Shown here: positions 1 to 8,882 of the stretch, piece after piece
Layout: each line of letters opens with the position of its first letter
Numbering within the stretch: position 1 is the first letter of the stretch
Source: Microcoleus vaginatus PCC 9802
GTDB taxonomy: Bacteria > Cyanobacteriota > Cyanobacteriia > Cyanobacteriales > Microcoleaceae
DNA length: 64,000 bases
Assembly (NCBI GenBank): GCA_022701275.1
Contig: CP031740.1
Coordinates: 3,793,001 to 3,857,000 of the forward strand
Direction of reading: 5' to 3'
Made by a program: the position numbers and the translations under genes
Notes under the pieces: generated by a model
Told to the model about the DNA's origin: nothing
Seen by the model: only the letters and a program-made list of their open reading frames with translations
Databases searched by the model: none

Positions 1-105
1 TTCGGAAAGGTGGGGGTCATAGGGGCGTTCTGCGGTGAGAAACCAGTCGGGGTTAACGAAGTCGATGCGGTTTCCGTGTCGTGCGATCCAGACTGTTTGT
101 GGCAT
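1..105 (-). CDS. Histidine phosphatase family protein, N-terminal part
   Basis: The reverse strand opens with an ATG at 105 and encodes 35 residues before the window ends. The peptide begins MPQTVWIARHGNRIDF. The R-H-G-N-R stretch matches the RHGxR signature of the phosphoglycerate mutase-like histidine phosphatase superfamily, in which this His is transiently phosphorylated. Only the N-terminus is visible, so substrate and length cannot be judged. The gene is divergent from the brnT-like gene, with about 60 bases between the two starts. Confidence 0.75.
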   Translation of the reverse strand, partial: MPQTVWIARHGNRIDFVNPDWFLTAERPYDPHLSE

Positions 106-168
106 GAGTTGGTTTGAGTTTTGCTTCTAGGTGTAATATTATATCAAAGATGCTGATTTTGGCTCTTT

Positions 169-441
169 ATGAAATTCGAGTGGGATGAAAACAAGGCTGC
201 GGTAAATTTGTCCAAGCATGGCATCTCATTTGAGGAAGCCAGAACGGTTTTTGACGATCCCCTCTACGTCGATTTCTACGATCCGGATCACTCTGATGAA
301 GAAGATCGCTATATTATTGTTGGAGAGTCCCAGCAAGGTAATTTATTGATAGTGTCGTATACAGAAAGAGCAGATTTTATTCGTTTGATTAGCGCCAGGA
401 AAGTAACACGAGTGGAGCGAGAAGTTTATGAAGAAGGATGA
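169..441 (+). CDS. BrnT family type II toxin
   Basis: This 90-residue protein starts MKFEWDENKAAVNLSKHGIS and contains a central FEEARTVFDDP segment and a C-terminal RLISARKVTRVEREVYE. That is the typical layout of BrnT toxins, RelE-fold ribonucleases that block translation until bound by BrnA. Length is normal for the family. Its stop overlaps the next gene by 14 bases, which fits translational coupling to the antitoxin. Activity is inferred from family knowledge; nothing obvious is missing. Confidence 0.85.
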   Translation: MKFEWDENKAAVNLSKHGISFEEARTVFDDPLYVDFYDPDHSDEEDRYIIVGESQQGNLLIVSYTERADFIRLISARKVTRVEREVYEEG

Positions 442-649
442 AACAGGGATGGACGATGATCTTCGGTCGGAATATGATTTGAGGAAGTTGAGTGTAAGAA
501 GGGTAGGATCTGGACGAAAGACCTTTGGTGGTGTAAATATTCGTTTAGAACCGGATGTTGCAGAGATGTTTCCCGATTCTGAAGCAGTAAATGAAGCTCT
601 ACGGTTTTTGATTAGAATTACTAAAGAAAACGTGGTGTCGGAGAAATAA
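428..649 (+). CDS. BrnA-like antitoxin
   Basis: This 73-residue protein starts inside the 3' end of the brnT-like gene. It has a charged N-terminus and then GRKTFGGVNIRLEPDVAEMF, which resembles the ribbon-helix-helix region of BrnA antitoxins (IRL-P-DV followed by a helix with NEALR). BrnA binds and neutralises BrnT and usually autorepresses the operon. In this pair toxin precedes antitoxin, as is usual for brnTA. The start at 428 is chosen because it gives the natural overlap; a second ATG at 449 is possible. Confidence 0.75.
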   Translation: MKKDETGMDDDLRSEYDLRKLSVRRVGSGRKTFGGVNIRLEPDVAEMFPDSEAVNEALRFLIRITKENVVSEK

Positions 650-689
650 GCTTAAAGTCTTTGTAGCCACTTTCCCAAGGATAAATTAA

Positions 690-1655
690 TTAGAAACTCC
701 AAAATATTAGATTCATGTGTGGCTGAGTTATCTCAGTTACATAGTGTTTTAAATGCCAAGTTTGAGCTTCCCAATCAGAAGCAGAATAACGAGAACCCAC
801 CGGCCAGTGGCGAAGATAGGAATACTCATCTATTTTGCTAAGAGATAAAGCATCATTCTGCTTTCGGTTATAAATCGCCCTTCTCCCAACCCTGTTACAG
901 TTATCTCTGCAAGGGGAAAGAGGTAGCCATAACATGAGTGCTGGTCTAATATAACCTTCCCTTGCTCTTCTATCTACACAAATCTGAGCGCATAGTTTAC
1001 TTTTACCTTTACCATAGCTAATGCTTTGAGAGCGAATTATTTCTTGCATACGGGTGTCAAATCTGAGAATCTTCTCCCGAATTCTCTTGATTATCTGCTG
1101 TTCGTCATCAATAAACTTCTTGAGTAGATTCCGAAACTCTCTGGGTGGCTTCGGTATATTATCAGTGCTTTCTCTTGGATGATATGTAATTTATACTTGT
1201 GAAATATGTTGAGTATCTACATCTTTCAGTTGTAAATTTAAGTGGTTCTCAGAAAGAACGATCGCAAATTGCAAAAACTGAAAAAATAGCCCGTGATATT
1301 TCCTGTCTGTAAAATTATATCTGTGAAATTTTGGCGCAATTGCTATTAACCGAACAGGTGGAGCGTAATCCACGCGATCGGCAAAAGGTTTGTGTTCTAA
1401 CAAAGCATCGTAATAACGGGTTAACTGCTGAACGACATATCTATCTTCGCCGTTTTTCAACTCCAGCACAACTAACCGTTTATTCTCGTCCACCGCTATA
1501 ATATCGCATCTTTGCTCGTTGACAGTGAATTGCCGCTTGATGACTGTTAAACCGAGCAAACTTTACAAGTGAACTTCGACAAAATCCTCTAAGGCTTCTT
1601 CATTTGCAAATTCCCACCCAGACCCTGTTTTCCTCAATGCGGCGCTACTTAGCAT
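690..1655 (-). pseudogene. NucS/DUF91-like nuclease gene with two in-frame TAA codons
   Basis: Read from an ATG at 1655, one frame runs 322 codons to a TAA at 690-692 and is broken only by TAA at 1563-1565 and TAA at 1191-1193. The N-terminal piece has GSGWEFANEEALEDFVEVHL. After the first stop come LLGLTVIKRQF, CDIIAVDENKRLVVLELKNG and RYVVQQLTRYYDALLE, the PD-(D/E)xK core of endonuclease NucS/RecB-like proteins common in cyanobacteria. After the second stop follow PPREFRNLLKKFIDDEQQII and a C-terminus with YVTEITQPHMN. All parts are in register, so the damage is point changes rather than frameshifts. The stretch near 860-940 looks unlike the family and may be a small repeat insertion. A working 122-codon product from the TTG at 1559 would lack both ends, so a pseudogene is the better call. 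Confidence 0.8.
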
Positions 1656-1710
1656 TTTGACAATTTTTAAAGTCTTTAACCAATTTTACCACTAATGTCT
1701 GTAGTCCGCC

Positions 1711-1728
1711 GGGGTTTAAATAAACCCC
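1711..1728. repeat. Perfect palindrome GGGGTTTA-AA-TAAACCCC
   Basis: Two 8-base arms flank AA. It lies between the broken nuclease gene and the DUF4864 gene. It could form a hairpin, but no T-run follows, so it is listed as a repeat-type palindrome rather than a terminator. Confidence 0.4.
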
Positions 1729-1836
1729 GATCGCCCTGACAGCTTCCCAGCCATCCCGCAACAAAATCGCCTTTAAGTGGGAGCGCTATAATAGTAACTA
1801 TTCGACACTCCCACCTCTTGACCAATCCTTAAAAAT

Positions 1837-2190
1837 ATGCTCATCAGTGAAAGCGATCGCGCTACCATTCGCTCAGTCGTTGAACAGCAACTACAAGCAT
1901 TTCAAAAAGACGATGCTGCGCTCGCTTTTTCCTTCGCCAGTCCCGGAATTCAGCAGCAGTTTCGCACAGCCGAAAACTTTATGCAGATGGTAAAAATTGC
2001 CTATGAAGCTGTCTACCGTCCGCGCTCGGTATTATTTGAAAACCTCACCACTGTAGAAGGAATCCCCGCTCAGCCAGTGCTGTTGCTGGACTCGGAAGGC
2101 ATCCCCATCCGAGCCATTTATCTCATGGAAAAACAGTTTGATAAGAGTTGGCGAATTAATGGCTGTTATTTGGTTTCGCTACCAGAATAA
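1837..2190 (+). CDS. DUF4864 domain protein
   Basis: A 117-residue soluble protein. The N-terminal SDRATIRSVVEQQLQAFQKD, the central AFSFASPGIQQQFRTAENFM and the C-terminal SWRINGCYLV match DUF4864, a family of small NTF2/SnoaL-like proteins of unknown function. No signal peptide or membrane segment is seen. The next gene converges on it with 10 bases between stops. Family assignment is from motif recognition; function is unknown. Confidence 0.75.
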   Translation: MLISESDRATIRSVVEQQLQAFQKDDAALAFSFASPGIQQQFRTAENFMQMVKIAYEAVYRPRSVLFENLTTVEGIPAQPVLLLDSEGIPIRAIYLMEKQFDKSWRINGCYLVSLPE

Positions 2191-2200
2191 TAAGTTATGC

Positions 2201-2902
2201 TTACTTTTCTGCTGAGCTTTTTTTGCTAACTCGCAGCATCTTATTCCCGCCTTTTTGAAACTCATAAGGAGCCTCTTGAATTTCTACACTAAAACTTCTC
2301 TTTTTCAATTCTGTGAAAATCGGATTTAAGTGATCGGATTCCTCCCCGCTAAAACTCTGCAATAGAGGGAATACCCGGACTTCCTTCGCAACCCGACACA
2401 TTTCTGTAATTGCTTGCAGATGAAATTCTTCGGAAAGCAGGTGAGAATAAGCAAATAAGAAATGGCTGCACAAAGCTAGATCGAATTGACCGCTGTCGAA
2501 AGGCAAAACTGGCAGCTCAGCATTCAGGTAGCGGCCTTGCTGCAAGCCTGATGGAAAATCTTCTAAAAATTCCTGCATCGCCTTCATTCGCACTTCGCCT
2601 AGCTGGTACGGCGATTCAAAATTATTCCACAGATAGCCGTCTACATTTGCTTTAACAGCATCAATCACAGTTTGATATGTTTCTTGGATGCGATCGCCTA
2701 TTTCCACCGCACTAAACTGATAAACTGGATCGCAAGAAATTACCTTTTTACCTTGGCGAGTCATTTCGGCATTGAAACTCGCCGGGCCGCCCGCACAATC
2801 CAGAATTGCTAGCTTGAGGTCACTTGATGTCAAGCTAAACATTCCTATGTATTCATCCAAGCAGCGTCCCCAGGGAATTACTTTATCCAATTTTAGTGAC
2901 AC
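2201..2902 (-). CDS. SAM-dependent methyltransferase (class I)
   Basis: A 233-residue protein starting at GTG 2902. The segment LAILDCAGGPASFNAEM (about residues 31-47) is motif I of the Rossmann methyltransferase fold in a variant form (D-C-A-G-G-P). VISCDPVYQF supplies the acidic residue that binds the SAM ribose, and FDLALCSHFLF is the post-II region. These are typical of cyanobacterial class I methyltransferases of unknown substrate. It is monocistronic here. Confidence 0.75.
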   Translation of the reverse strand: MSLKLDKVIPWGRCLDEYIGMFSLTSSDLKLAILDCAGGPASFNAEMTRQGKKVISCDPVYQFSAVEIGDRIQETYQTVIDAVKANVDGYLWNNFESPYQLGEVRMKAMQEFLEDFPSGLQQGRYLNAELPVLPFDSGQFDLALCSHFLFAYSHLLSEEFHLQAITEMCRVAKEVRVFPLLQSFSGEESDHLNPIFTELKKRSFSVEIQEAPYEFQKGGNKMLRVSKKSSAEK

Positions 2903-3235
2903 TTGTCTTTGTCCCGCAGATAGAATTATCTAATATTTTACCTCAAATCAGGGCGGTTTTTTCCTATCGCCTTTCGGTGGCGGGTTGATTTGTATCCCGA
3001 TTTATGTATGAAGAATTTTGCTCAAACGAGATCCTAATCCTGAGAACAGTTGGCGGGCTTTACAGTTTCTTTACAAACAAGGTGCACAATAGTTAAGTGC
3101 GATCGCACAATTTTTATGATTCCACCTGTGGATTTTGCAGCGAAGCGAGGCTACACTAAACAGCAGGGAAAATAAACTAAAATCAGCTAGCTAAATTGCT
3201 CTCGTTCATTGGCAGGTTGCAACCAGGAAAGAAAG
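2903..3235. other. Intergenic region, divergent promoters expected
   Basis: This gap separates the divergent methyltransferase and SLBB genes. It holds HIP1-related GCGATCGC and AT-rich stretches. No RNA gene, small ORF with support or terminator was recognised. The SLBB gene has a purine-rich ribosome binding site (GGAAAGAAAG) just before its ATG at 3236. Confidence 0.5.
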
Positions 3236-5101
3236 ATGAAACATACCGTTCAAACCGCTACAAGTCTGAGTTTGTCAGCACTCCTGGCGCTATTGAGCTC
3301 GCTGCCCAGTATAGCTCAGTTGCCTGCCGTCAGAACTCCTGGAGCCACTCCTACCCCAAACCGGCCGAGAGTACCGCCGCCACCTCTTCCGGGTTCGAGT
3401 TTGCCACCGAGCGGCAATTCTGGTTCGGTGACACAAGAAGCAGCTTATACTTTAGGATCGGGCGATCGCATTGCTTTAGAGATCTTCGGCGTCCCTGAAT
3501 TCAGCAGAGAATATCAAGTGTTAGTTGACGGGACGCTCAATTTGCCAATCATTCGCAGCGTCTCCATTCAAGGGTTGACGCTGGAACAAGCCGCTAACGT
3601 AATTACCAGGCGATACGAACCCTTCATCAATGTTCCCGTTGTTACCGTGACTCTGATGGTCGCTCGCCCCCTAAATATAGGTCTTGCGGGTGAAGTTACT
3701 CGCCCGGGTTCCTACAAGATTAATCCCACTAGAGAAGGAGGAGGAGTAAAATTCCCGACTTTGATGGAAATGCTGCAACTTGCACAAGGGGTGACATCAG
3801 CAGGAGATATGCGAAATGTCCAAATTCGCCGTCCCCGCAGAGGCGGGCCGGAGCAAGTTACTACTGTAGATTTGCAGGATTTTTTAGAGACGGGAAATTT
3901 GCGTCAAGACGTTACCATTCGAGATGGAGATACAATTTTTGTACCGACAGCCAGGGCCCTGAATACTCAAGAAGTTCGTCAAAGAGCCAGTGCTAATTTT
4001 TCCGCTGATATTACTAAACCAATTGGCGTAGTAATTGTCGGGGAAGTGAACCGGCCAGGGCCTTATACTGTATTTGCTTCGGATGTGCGATCGAGCAACC
4101 AACAAACAGAGTTGAGTTTTGTATCTATCGACCAACAGCAAGGAGCAGTTGTGGGCTTACCAACGATAACTAGAGCACTGAAGATTGCTGGCGGTATTAC
4201 GACCGAAGCTGACATTCGCCGCGTGCAAATCCGCCGCCGAGTCAGAGGTGGCAACGAACAAACTATCATGGTAAATCTGTGGGATTTGCTGCAAAAAGGC
4301 GACACAACTCAAGATATTTTGCTGCAAGAAGGAGATAGCGTAATTATCCCGACTGCGGCTACTGTAGACTTGGCTGAAGTTTCTCAAGTGGCAAATAGCA
4401 GTTTTTCTCCGAACGCGATTAGCATCAATATTGTAGGAGAAGTAATTAGGCCTGGGGCTTTGCAGGTGCGGCCTAGTACATCCCTGCACCAAGCTTTGCT
4501 GACCGCAGGCAGTTTCAATCAATTGCGAGCTAAAAAAGACAAGGTAGAACTATTGCGTTTGAACCCCAACGGTACTGTTTCTCGCCGCACGATCGAGGTA
4601 GATTTTGCTCAAGGCTTGAATCCTAATAATAACCCAACTCTCCGCAACAACGATGTGATTCTGGTAGCGCGATCGGGCTATACTAGGGTAGCAGACAATA
4701 TCAACAGATTCTTGCAGCCGATCGCAGGAGCTGCAACGGGGATCAGCGCTGTTAGCGGCGTTTTTACTGGGTTTCAAGCAACTATCAACGCTTTTCAAAA
4801 CTTATTTTTGGGAGGCGATTTCGAGCGGCGAAATCAGCTCAGACAGATTCGCGAACAACGTCAAGACAGACAAGAGCAACGTGAAGACAGACTGCTAGAA
4901 AGAGAGCTAGAACGTCAAGATAGATTGGAGCAAGCAGAAGACAGAAGACTGCAACTTGAAGACAGAAGACTGGAACTTGAAGACAGACAGCGGCAAATAG
5001 ATCTTGAGAATCGGCAAATTCAAATCCAGGAGCAGCAACTTCTGCTCCAAAATCAGCCGCAGCAAATGCAGCCACAGCAAATTCAGCCAACTACTCCTTG
5101 A
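3236..5101 (+). CDS. SLBB-domain polysaccharide export protein with C-terminal coiled coil
   Basis: 621 residues from the ATG at 3236, which has a ribosome binding site and puts a signal peptide (about 1-28, ending SLPSIAQ) at the N-terminus; an in-frame TTG at 3209 would bury it. After a Pro-rich linker (29-60), a Poly_export domain (about 68-145, YTLGSGDRIALEIFGVPEF) is followed by three SLBB-type units (GLAGEVTRPGSY, VIVGEVNRPGPY, NIVGEVIRPGAL). This is the plan of Wza-like outer membrane exporters of capsule or exopolysaccharide. Residues from about 540 to the end form a strongly charged coiled coil rich in Q, R, E and D with QREDRLLERE-type repeats and a Gln/Pro end. No glycosyltransferase or Wzc gene is adjacent. 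Confidence 0.85.
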   Translation: MKHTVQTATSLSLSALLALLSSLPSIAQLPAVRTPGATPTPNRPRVPPPPLPGSSLPPSGNSGSVTQEAAYTLGSGDRIALEIFGVPEFSREYQVLVDGTLNLPIIRSVSIQGLTLEQAANVITRRYEPFINVPVVTVTLMVARPLNIGLAGEVTRPGSYKINPTREGGGVKFPTLMEMLQLAQGVTSAGDMRNVQIRRPRRGGPEQVTTVDLQDFLETGNLRQDVTIRDGDTIFVPTARALNTQEVRQRASANFSADITKPIGVVIVGEVNRPGPYTVFASDVRSSNQQTELSFVSIDQQQGAVVGLPTITRALKIAGGITTEADIRRVQIRRRVRGGNEQTIMVNLWDLLQKGDTTQDILLQEGDSVIIPTAATVDLAEVSQVANSSFSPNAISINIVGEVIRPGALQVRPSTSLHQALLTAGSFNQLRAKKDKVELLRLNPNGTVSRRTIEVDFAQGLNPNNNPTLRNNDVILVARSGYTRVADNINRFLQPIAGAATGISAVSGVFTGFQATINAFQNLFLGGDFERRNQLRQIREQRQDRQEQREDRLLERELERQDRLEQAEDRRLQLEDRRLELEDRQRQIDLENRQIQIQEQQLLLQNQPQQMQPQQIQPTTP

Positions 5102-5660
5102 TAACACTCGGGCGTTGAAAGTTAGCCACCCTCTTTATGGATCGGCGGTTGAAACCCCTGCATAGAGTCCAACGAAGTCGGAGCAAAGAGGGACTAAGAA
5201 ATAAAGGGGGTATTAAAACCGGATTTGCTATTACATGGCACATCCCAAATCTACGGCAAACATCCTAGGCGTTGCTGATTTACGGTATGAAACGTTAAAT
5301 ATGCCCGTCATAAAAACCAGTATCCACAAAGCTTTTGGATTTTAAAGTTATTTTTTTCATACCCTGATTAAGTAACGCCACTTTGAGATTGCTTCATATT
5401 GTTTCCGGTTGCATCGGAATGATATAGAGGACACCGCGAGTAATAATTAATTCCGATGCTACCGGAGTTGATATCCCTGAGTTCGCTGGGCGACAGAAAT
5501 ACGTTAGTTTTGGGTAAGTCCTGTAATCCTAACAATTCGAGCCTTGAAAGGTATAAGTTGCTACATCAACAAAGGTAAAGGTTCGATTGACATGGTTCCC
5601 CTTTGTCCATGTCCCAAACTACATCAATCATGAGAAATTTTTTGTATTCGGGAAAATTAA
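5102..5660. other. Intergenic region with one MITE-like inverted repeat
   Basis: No supported gene is present in this 559-base stretch. It carries the inverted repeat listed at 5403-5466 and AT-rich sequence with a T-run near 5345. The plus-strand frame that starts at 5603 is a shadow of larE. Confidence 0.5.
5403..5466. repeat. Inverted repeat, TTCCGGTTGCATCGGAAT family, copy 1
   Basis: Arms at 5403-5420 (TTCCGGTTGCATCGGAAT) and 5450-5466 are near-perfect reverse complements around a spacer of about 29 bases. A second element with the same arms lies at 58868-58960 with an unrelated and longer interior, so the arms define a dispersed family. Confidence 0.65.
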
Positions 5661-6488
5661 TCAACCTTTTGCCTGCAACAACTGCGGCTGCAAAACCTGA
5701 TTTAATTTGCCGCTGCGAAACCCCTCCAAATCCAAAGTCGCGTACAGAAAACCAAACTCCTGAAACACCGCCACCAATGCAGGCAAATCCGTATTCAGCA
5801 CAAACTCCTGAATCTCCTCTGCGGGTAACTCAATGCGCGCCGTATCTCCGTCCGATCGCACTCGCAAATTTTTCAGTCCCAACTGCCGCAAATACCGTTC
5901 GGCGCGCCCCACTCTTTGCAACTTTCCTACCGTGATTTCTTCGCCGTAAGGAAAGCGTGAACTCAAACAAGGTTGAGCCGGTTTGTCCCACCAAGGCAAA
6001 TCCAATTCTTTTGCCAACTGCCGCACTTCAAATTTAGTGATTCCTACTTCTGCTAAGGGCGATCGCGCGCCGCGTTCCTTTGCCGCCTGAATCCCCGGAC
6101 GGTAATCCTTTAAATCATCAGCATTCACCCCATCGACCACATAAGGATAACCCTTTGCTAGTGCTAGCGGTTTCAAAGTATCGTGCAGTTCGCTTTTGCA
6201 GAAATAGCAGCGGTTAACCGGGTTAGAAGTGTAATTTGGATTTGCCATTTCCTGAGTTTCTACTTCCTGGTGGGCAATCCCAATTTCTGCTGCTTGAATG
6301 CGCGCATCTTCTAAATCTTCTGGCAGTAAAGACGGGGAAACTGCCGTCACTGCCAAAGCGCGCTCGCCCAACACATCAAAAGCGATTTTTGCCACCAAAG
6401 TGCTGTCAATTCCGCCGGAGTAGGCAATCAAAGCCCGTTCCATTTGTGCGAAAATATCTTTTAATTGTTCGAGTTTTTCCACTAACAT
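5661..6488 (-). CDS. larE: ATP-dependent sacrificial sulfur transferase LarE
   Basis: 275 residues, typical LarE length. The PP-loop SGGIDST (24-30) binds ATP and adenylates the pyridinium dicarboxylate precursor. C94 and C97 (RCYFCKSEL) and C174 (QPCLSSRFPYG) are the conserved Cys positions. LarE builds the nickel-pincer nucleotide cofactor first found in lactate racemase. Forms with one Cys give up their own sulfur, while three-Cys forms are thought to hold an iron-sulfur cluster. This protein has three, so the second type is likely (inference). No larB, larC or racemase gene is in the window. Confidence 0.88.
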   Translation of the reverse strand: MLVEKLEQLKDIFAQMERALIAYSGGIDSTLVAKIAFDVLGERALAVTAVSPSLLPEDLEDARIQAAEIGIAHQEVETQEMANPNYTSNPVNRCYFCKSELHDTLKPLALAKGYPYVVDGVNADDLKDYRPGIQAAKERGARSPLAEVGITKFEVRQLAKELDLPWWDKPAQPCLSSRFPYGEEITVGKLQRVGRAERYLRQLGLKNLRVRSDGDTARIELPAEEIQEFVLNTDLPALVAVFQEFGFLYATLDLEGFRSGKLNQVLQPQLLQAKG

Positions 6489-6558
6489 AATTTCAATTTT
6501 TATTACTCCTAAGCTATCGTAATCTAATTTACAGGGTGATTGCTCTTCAACATCTTTA

Positions 6559-6664
6559 GGACTTACGCACGATTGTTTAGAAACCGGGTTTTTTTACGAA
6601 AAGAGGCGTTGTAGACCGCAGATTCGGTAAAAAACCCGGTTTCTAGGCCCCGATGCGTAAGTCC
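6559..6664. repeat. MITE-like element, CCGGGTTT family, full copy
   Basis: Outer termini GGACTTACGC and GCGTAAGTCC are inverted repeats, and inside them GAAACCGGGTTTTTT and AAAAAACCCGGTTTC form a second pair. The same nested design recurs at 13382-13520, 13811-13945 and 14126-14233. It lies between larE and fraE. The remaining sequence from 6489 to 6846 holds no gene I can support. Confidence 0.75.
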
Positions 6665-6846
6665 CTGATCTTGTGGGGAGGGCAGAAAAGCCCGCCCAAA
6701 GGTACTATTTAAATACAGAACAGCTTATTCGGGCTCAATTAAAAGTTTGAGTTTTAGTCGAGATGTCTGAGCGAGCGCCTCCTTGATATTTTAGCGTGAT
6801 AATTTGATAGATATACTCAAACTTTTGAAAGTAGGGCAGGCGCGTT

Positions 6847-7620
6847 TTAAAATTCCCTACGGGAAAATATGGCGATCGCAATTGACAGCAGCAGCACCAC
6901 ATACAGCAAACCGTAGCCAGCATCTGTAATCAAACCTGCTAAGTAAGGAACTTGTCCGTAAACAGCATCGTTTCTCAAATTGAATCTGGCTAAATCCGGC
7001 AAAACCAGATAAAGTCCCATCATCAATTGTTCAAGGCCAGGATTTTTAGTTAACTTGCCCAAAGCCACTAAATCCCGCGTCGAATGTCCCATTAAATAAA
7101 CGCCAAATGTCAGTAAAGTTGCCAGCAGGGAACTGCTAAAAACCCCAAATAAAATCCCGACACCAGCCATGAGACACAGCTCAAACCAGATAAACAGCGA
7201 AGCGATTAAAATGCTTCCCAAAGGGAAAGGAATGCGGCTCAAACTCAGAATAGCCAGATAGATAACAGTCATTGCTGCTACGAGCACCGCCAGCACCGCC
7301 GACAGCCCTAAGTGCTTGCCCACAATTAGCTCAGCCCGACTTATTGGCTTAGCCACTAACAGATAAACAGTGCGCTTTTCAATTTCTTTGTTGACCAACC
7401 CGGTAGCCACAAAAACTGTGGCAATTAGACCGAGAATGCTCATAGCAGCCAAACCGACATCTAAGATAATTTTCTTCTCGGTTGTCGCCGCCAATTCCGG
7501 TATCAACCGTACCGAGGCGCCCATCAACAGAGCAAAAATAATAATTAAGTAAAGGATGCGATCGCGAATTACTTCCCAAAATACATTGGTCGCGACTGTC
7601 AAGATTCTTCTCAAATTCAT
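6847..7620 (-). CDS. fraE: FraE-type ABC-2 permease
   Basis: 257 residues with about six hydrophobic segments (around 18-34, 55-75, 108-130, 136-160, 163-180 and 228-250). NKEIEKRTVYLLVAKPISR is the cytoplasmic motif shared by NosY/ABC-2 permeases. Downstream of fraC and fraD in the same order as the Anabaena fraC-fraD-fraE operon, it is best called FraE, needed for filament integrity and septum maturation in heterocyst formers. Its separation of 254 bases from fraD is unusual and filled by low-complexity C/T-rich sequence. No ATPase partner is adjacent. Confidence 0.75.
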   Translation of the reverse strand: MNLRRILTVATNVFWEVIRDRILYLIIIFALLMGASVRLIPELAATTEKKIILDVGLAAMSILGLIATVFVATGLVNKEIEKRTVYLLVAKPISRAELIVGKHLGLSAVLAVLVAAMTVIYLAILSLSRIPFPLGSILIASLFIWFELCLMAGVGILFGVFSSSLLATLLTFGVYLMGHSTRDLVALGKLTKNPGLEQLMMGLYLVLPDLARFNLRNDAVYGQVPYLAGLITDAGYGLLYVVLLLSIAIAIFSRREF

Positions 7621-7874
7621 CTAGTTATTAACCCGCTGGAAACTTTCGCAATCAATACTTTAATATAAGGAAGAATGAAATTCGGCAACGCGCAGTGAAT
7701 GGGGATTTAAGGGATTTAACGGATTGGATGTTGAAGGAAGAAGTCCTAGGTTCGAGGGAAGATTCTCTCCCATCTCCCACTCTCCCCATCTCCGCCTCTC
7801 GGGCTTGGATACTCTCCCCATATCCCCCTCCTCCCCTTTCTTCTGGGACACTCTCCTAACTGCCTGAGACAGGC

Positions 7875-8882
7875 TCAAACTTGACTGTCCCCCGCCGTTC
7901 CATCTTTTTTCTGTCCGGGTTGAGAGCGTTTGATGGCAGCGCAGGTTACAGTCGCCCTATTTCCTATCTCGAATACCTCGCAAGATTTTGTAAACGAATA
8001 TGTTTCCGGTCTAAAAACCACCCCCAGCCAAGTTGCCTCCATCTCTAACTGATAGCGGGAATCTCCTTGGACGATCGAAGTTTTGACATCCCACTTCGCA
8101 TCTTCTGCGACTACCCCAGTTGTTTTTAAGGCTTGATTCCGCAGAAAAAACCGCTCGTTGTCCATATCTATTAACATTTGCTCTACCTGCGCCCACGGTT
8201 TTGTGCGGGCTTCATTTTGTAGGTATCGCTCCATTGCATTGAGGATAACAACTCCTCGGGAGCGATTAATAGTTGGCTGTTGAAATGTCACCACATAATC
8301 GCTTTGCCTCAAATCCTGGGATAAAACGCTCGGGTACTGTCGTATCCAACCTTGAATTAAAAAGTGAAAAGCAAACCAACAGGAAAACAGCAGGTGAACT
8401 AGAGTAATGATCAAAAACTGAGGCCGCACCAACGACCTGATACCTTCCCGTTTTGACTCGCTATTCCAAACCTCTATTGTAGCAAGAACTACTACTGCTA
8501 TAATTGGGCCGGATATCCATGCTATTTCCTTCCTATCCGACGGCAATCTTACCAGCAACCACAATCCAATTAAAATGCTTGTCACCCACGGACTCAGACT
8601 TACTCCTTTAATCACAAAAGGTTGCTGACTGGTCAGCAAACCCATTGAAAGTGTAAAAAATAACCAGCTCATATCAAAAAGCAGAGTTCTCGTCCGCCAG
8701 TCAGTGACTGCCGCCACTGTCAGCAAAGCTAAAAAGATGCTGAGCAGTAAAGGAGTCTTCCAGTGGACAACTTTAGGCGGAATCATCGCCTTTTGGATTT
8801 TTTTATTGGTTTCCCAAAGGTTGTTCGTCAGTTTAGTGAGTTGCTGAGTGACATCCAAAAATTGCTTCATCATAAATTTCAA
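7875..8882 (-). CDS. fraD: Filament integrity protein FraD
   Basis: 335 residues. A polar N-terminus (about 1-40, predicted helical, with repeated hydrophobic heptads) precedes about five membrane segments (roughly 45-60, 68-82, 94-112, 125-138 and 158-175) and a large C-terminal domain of about 155 residues that would lie in the periplasm. FraD of Anabaena has this layout and its N-terminal coiled coil forms the plug of septal junctions. The start overlaps the fraC stop by four bases (ATGA). Recognition rests on topology and operon order. Confidence 0.8.
   Translation of the reverse strand: MKFMMKQFLDVTQQLTKLTNNLWETNKKIQKAMIPPKVVHWKTPLLLSIFLALLTVAAVTDWRTRTLLFDMSWLFFTLSMGLLTSQQPFVIKGVSLSPWVTSILIGLWLLVRLPSDRKEIAWISGPIIAVVVLATIEVWNSESKREGIRSLVRPQFLIITLVHLLFSCWFAFHFLIQGWIRQYPSVLSQDLRQSDYVVTFQQPTINRSRGVVILNAMERYLQNEARTKPWAQVEQMLIDMDNERFFLRNQALKTTGVVAEDAKWDVKTSIVQGDSRYQLEMEATWLGVVFRPETYSFTKSCEVFEIGNRATVTCAAIKRSQPGQKKDGTAGDSQV

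Noticed and set aside
5603..5935. 110-codon plus-strand frame
   Set aside because: Antisense to the C-terminus of larE.
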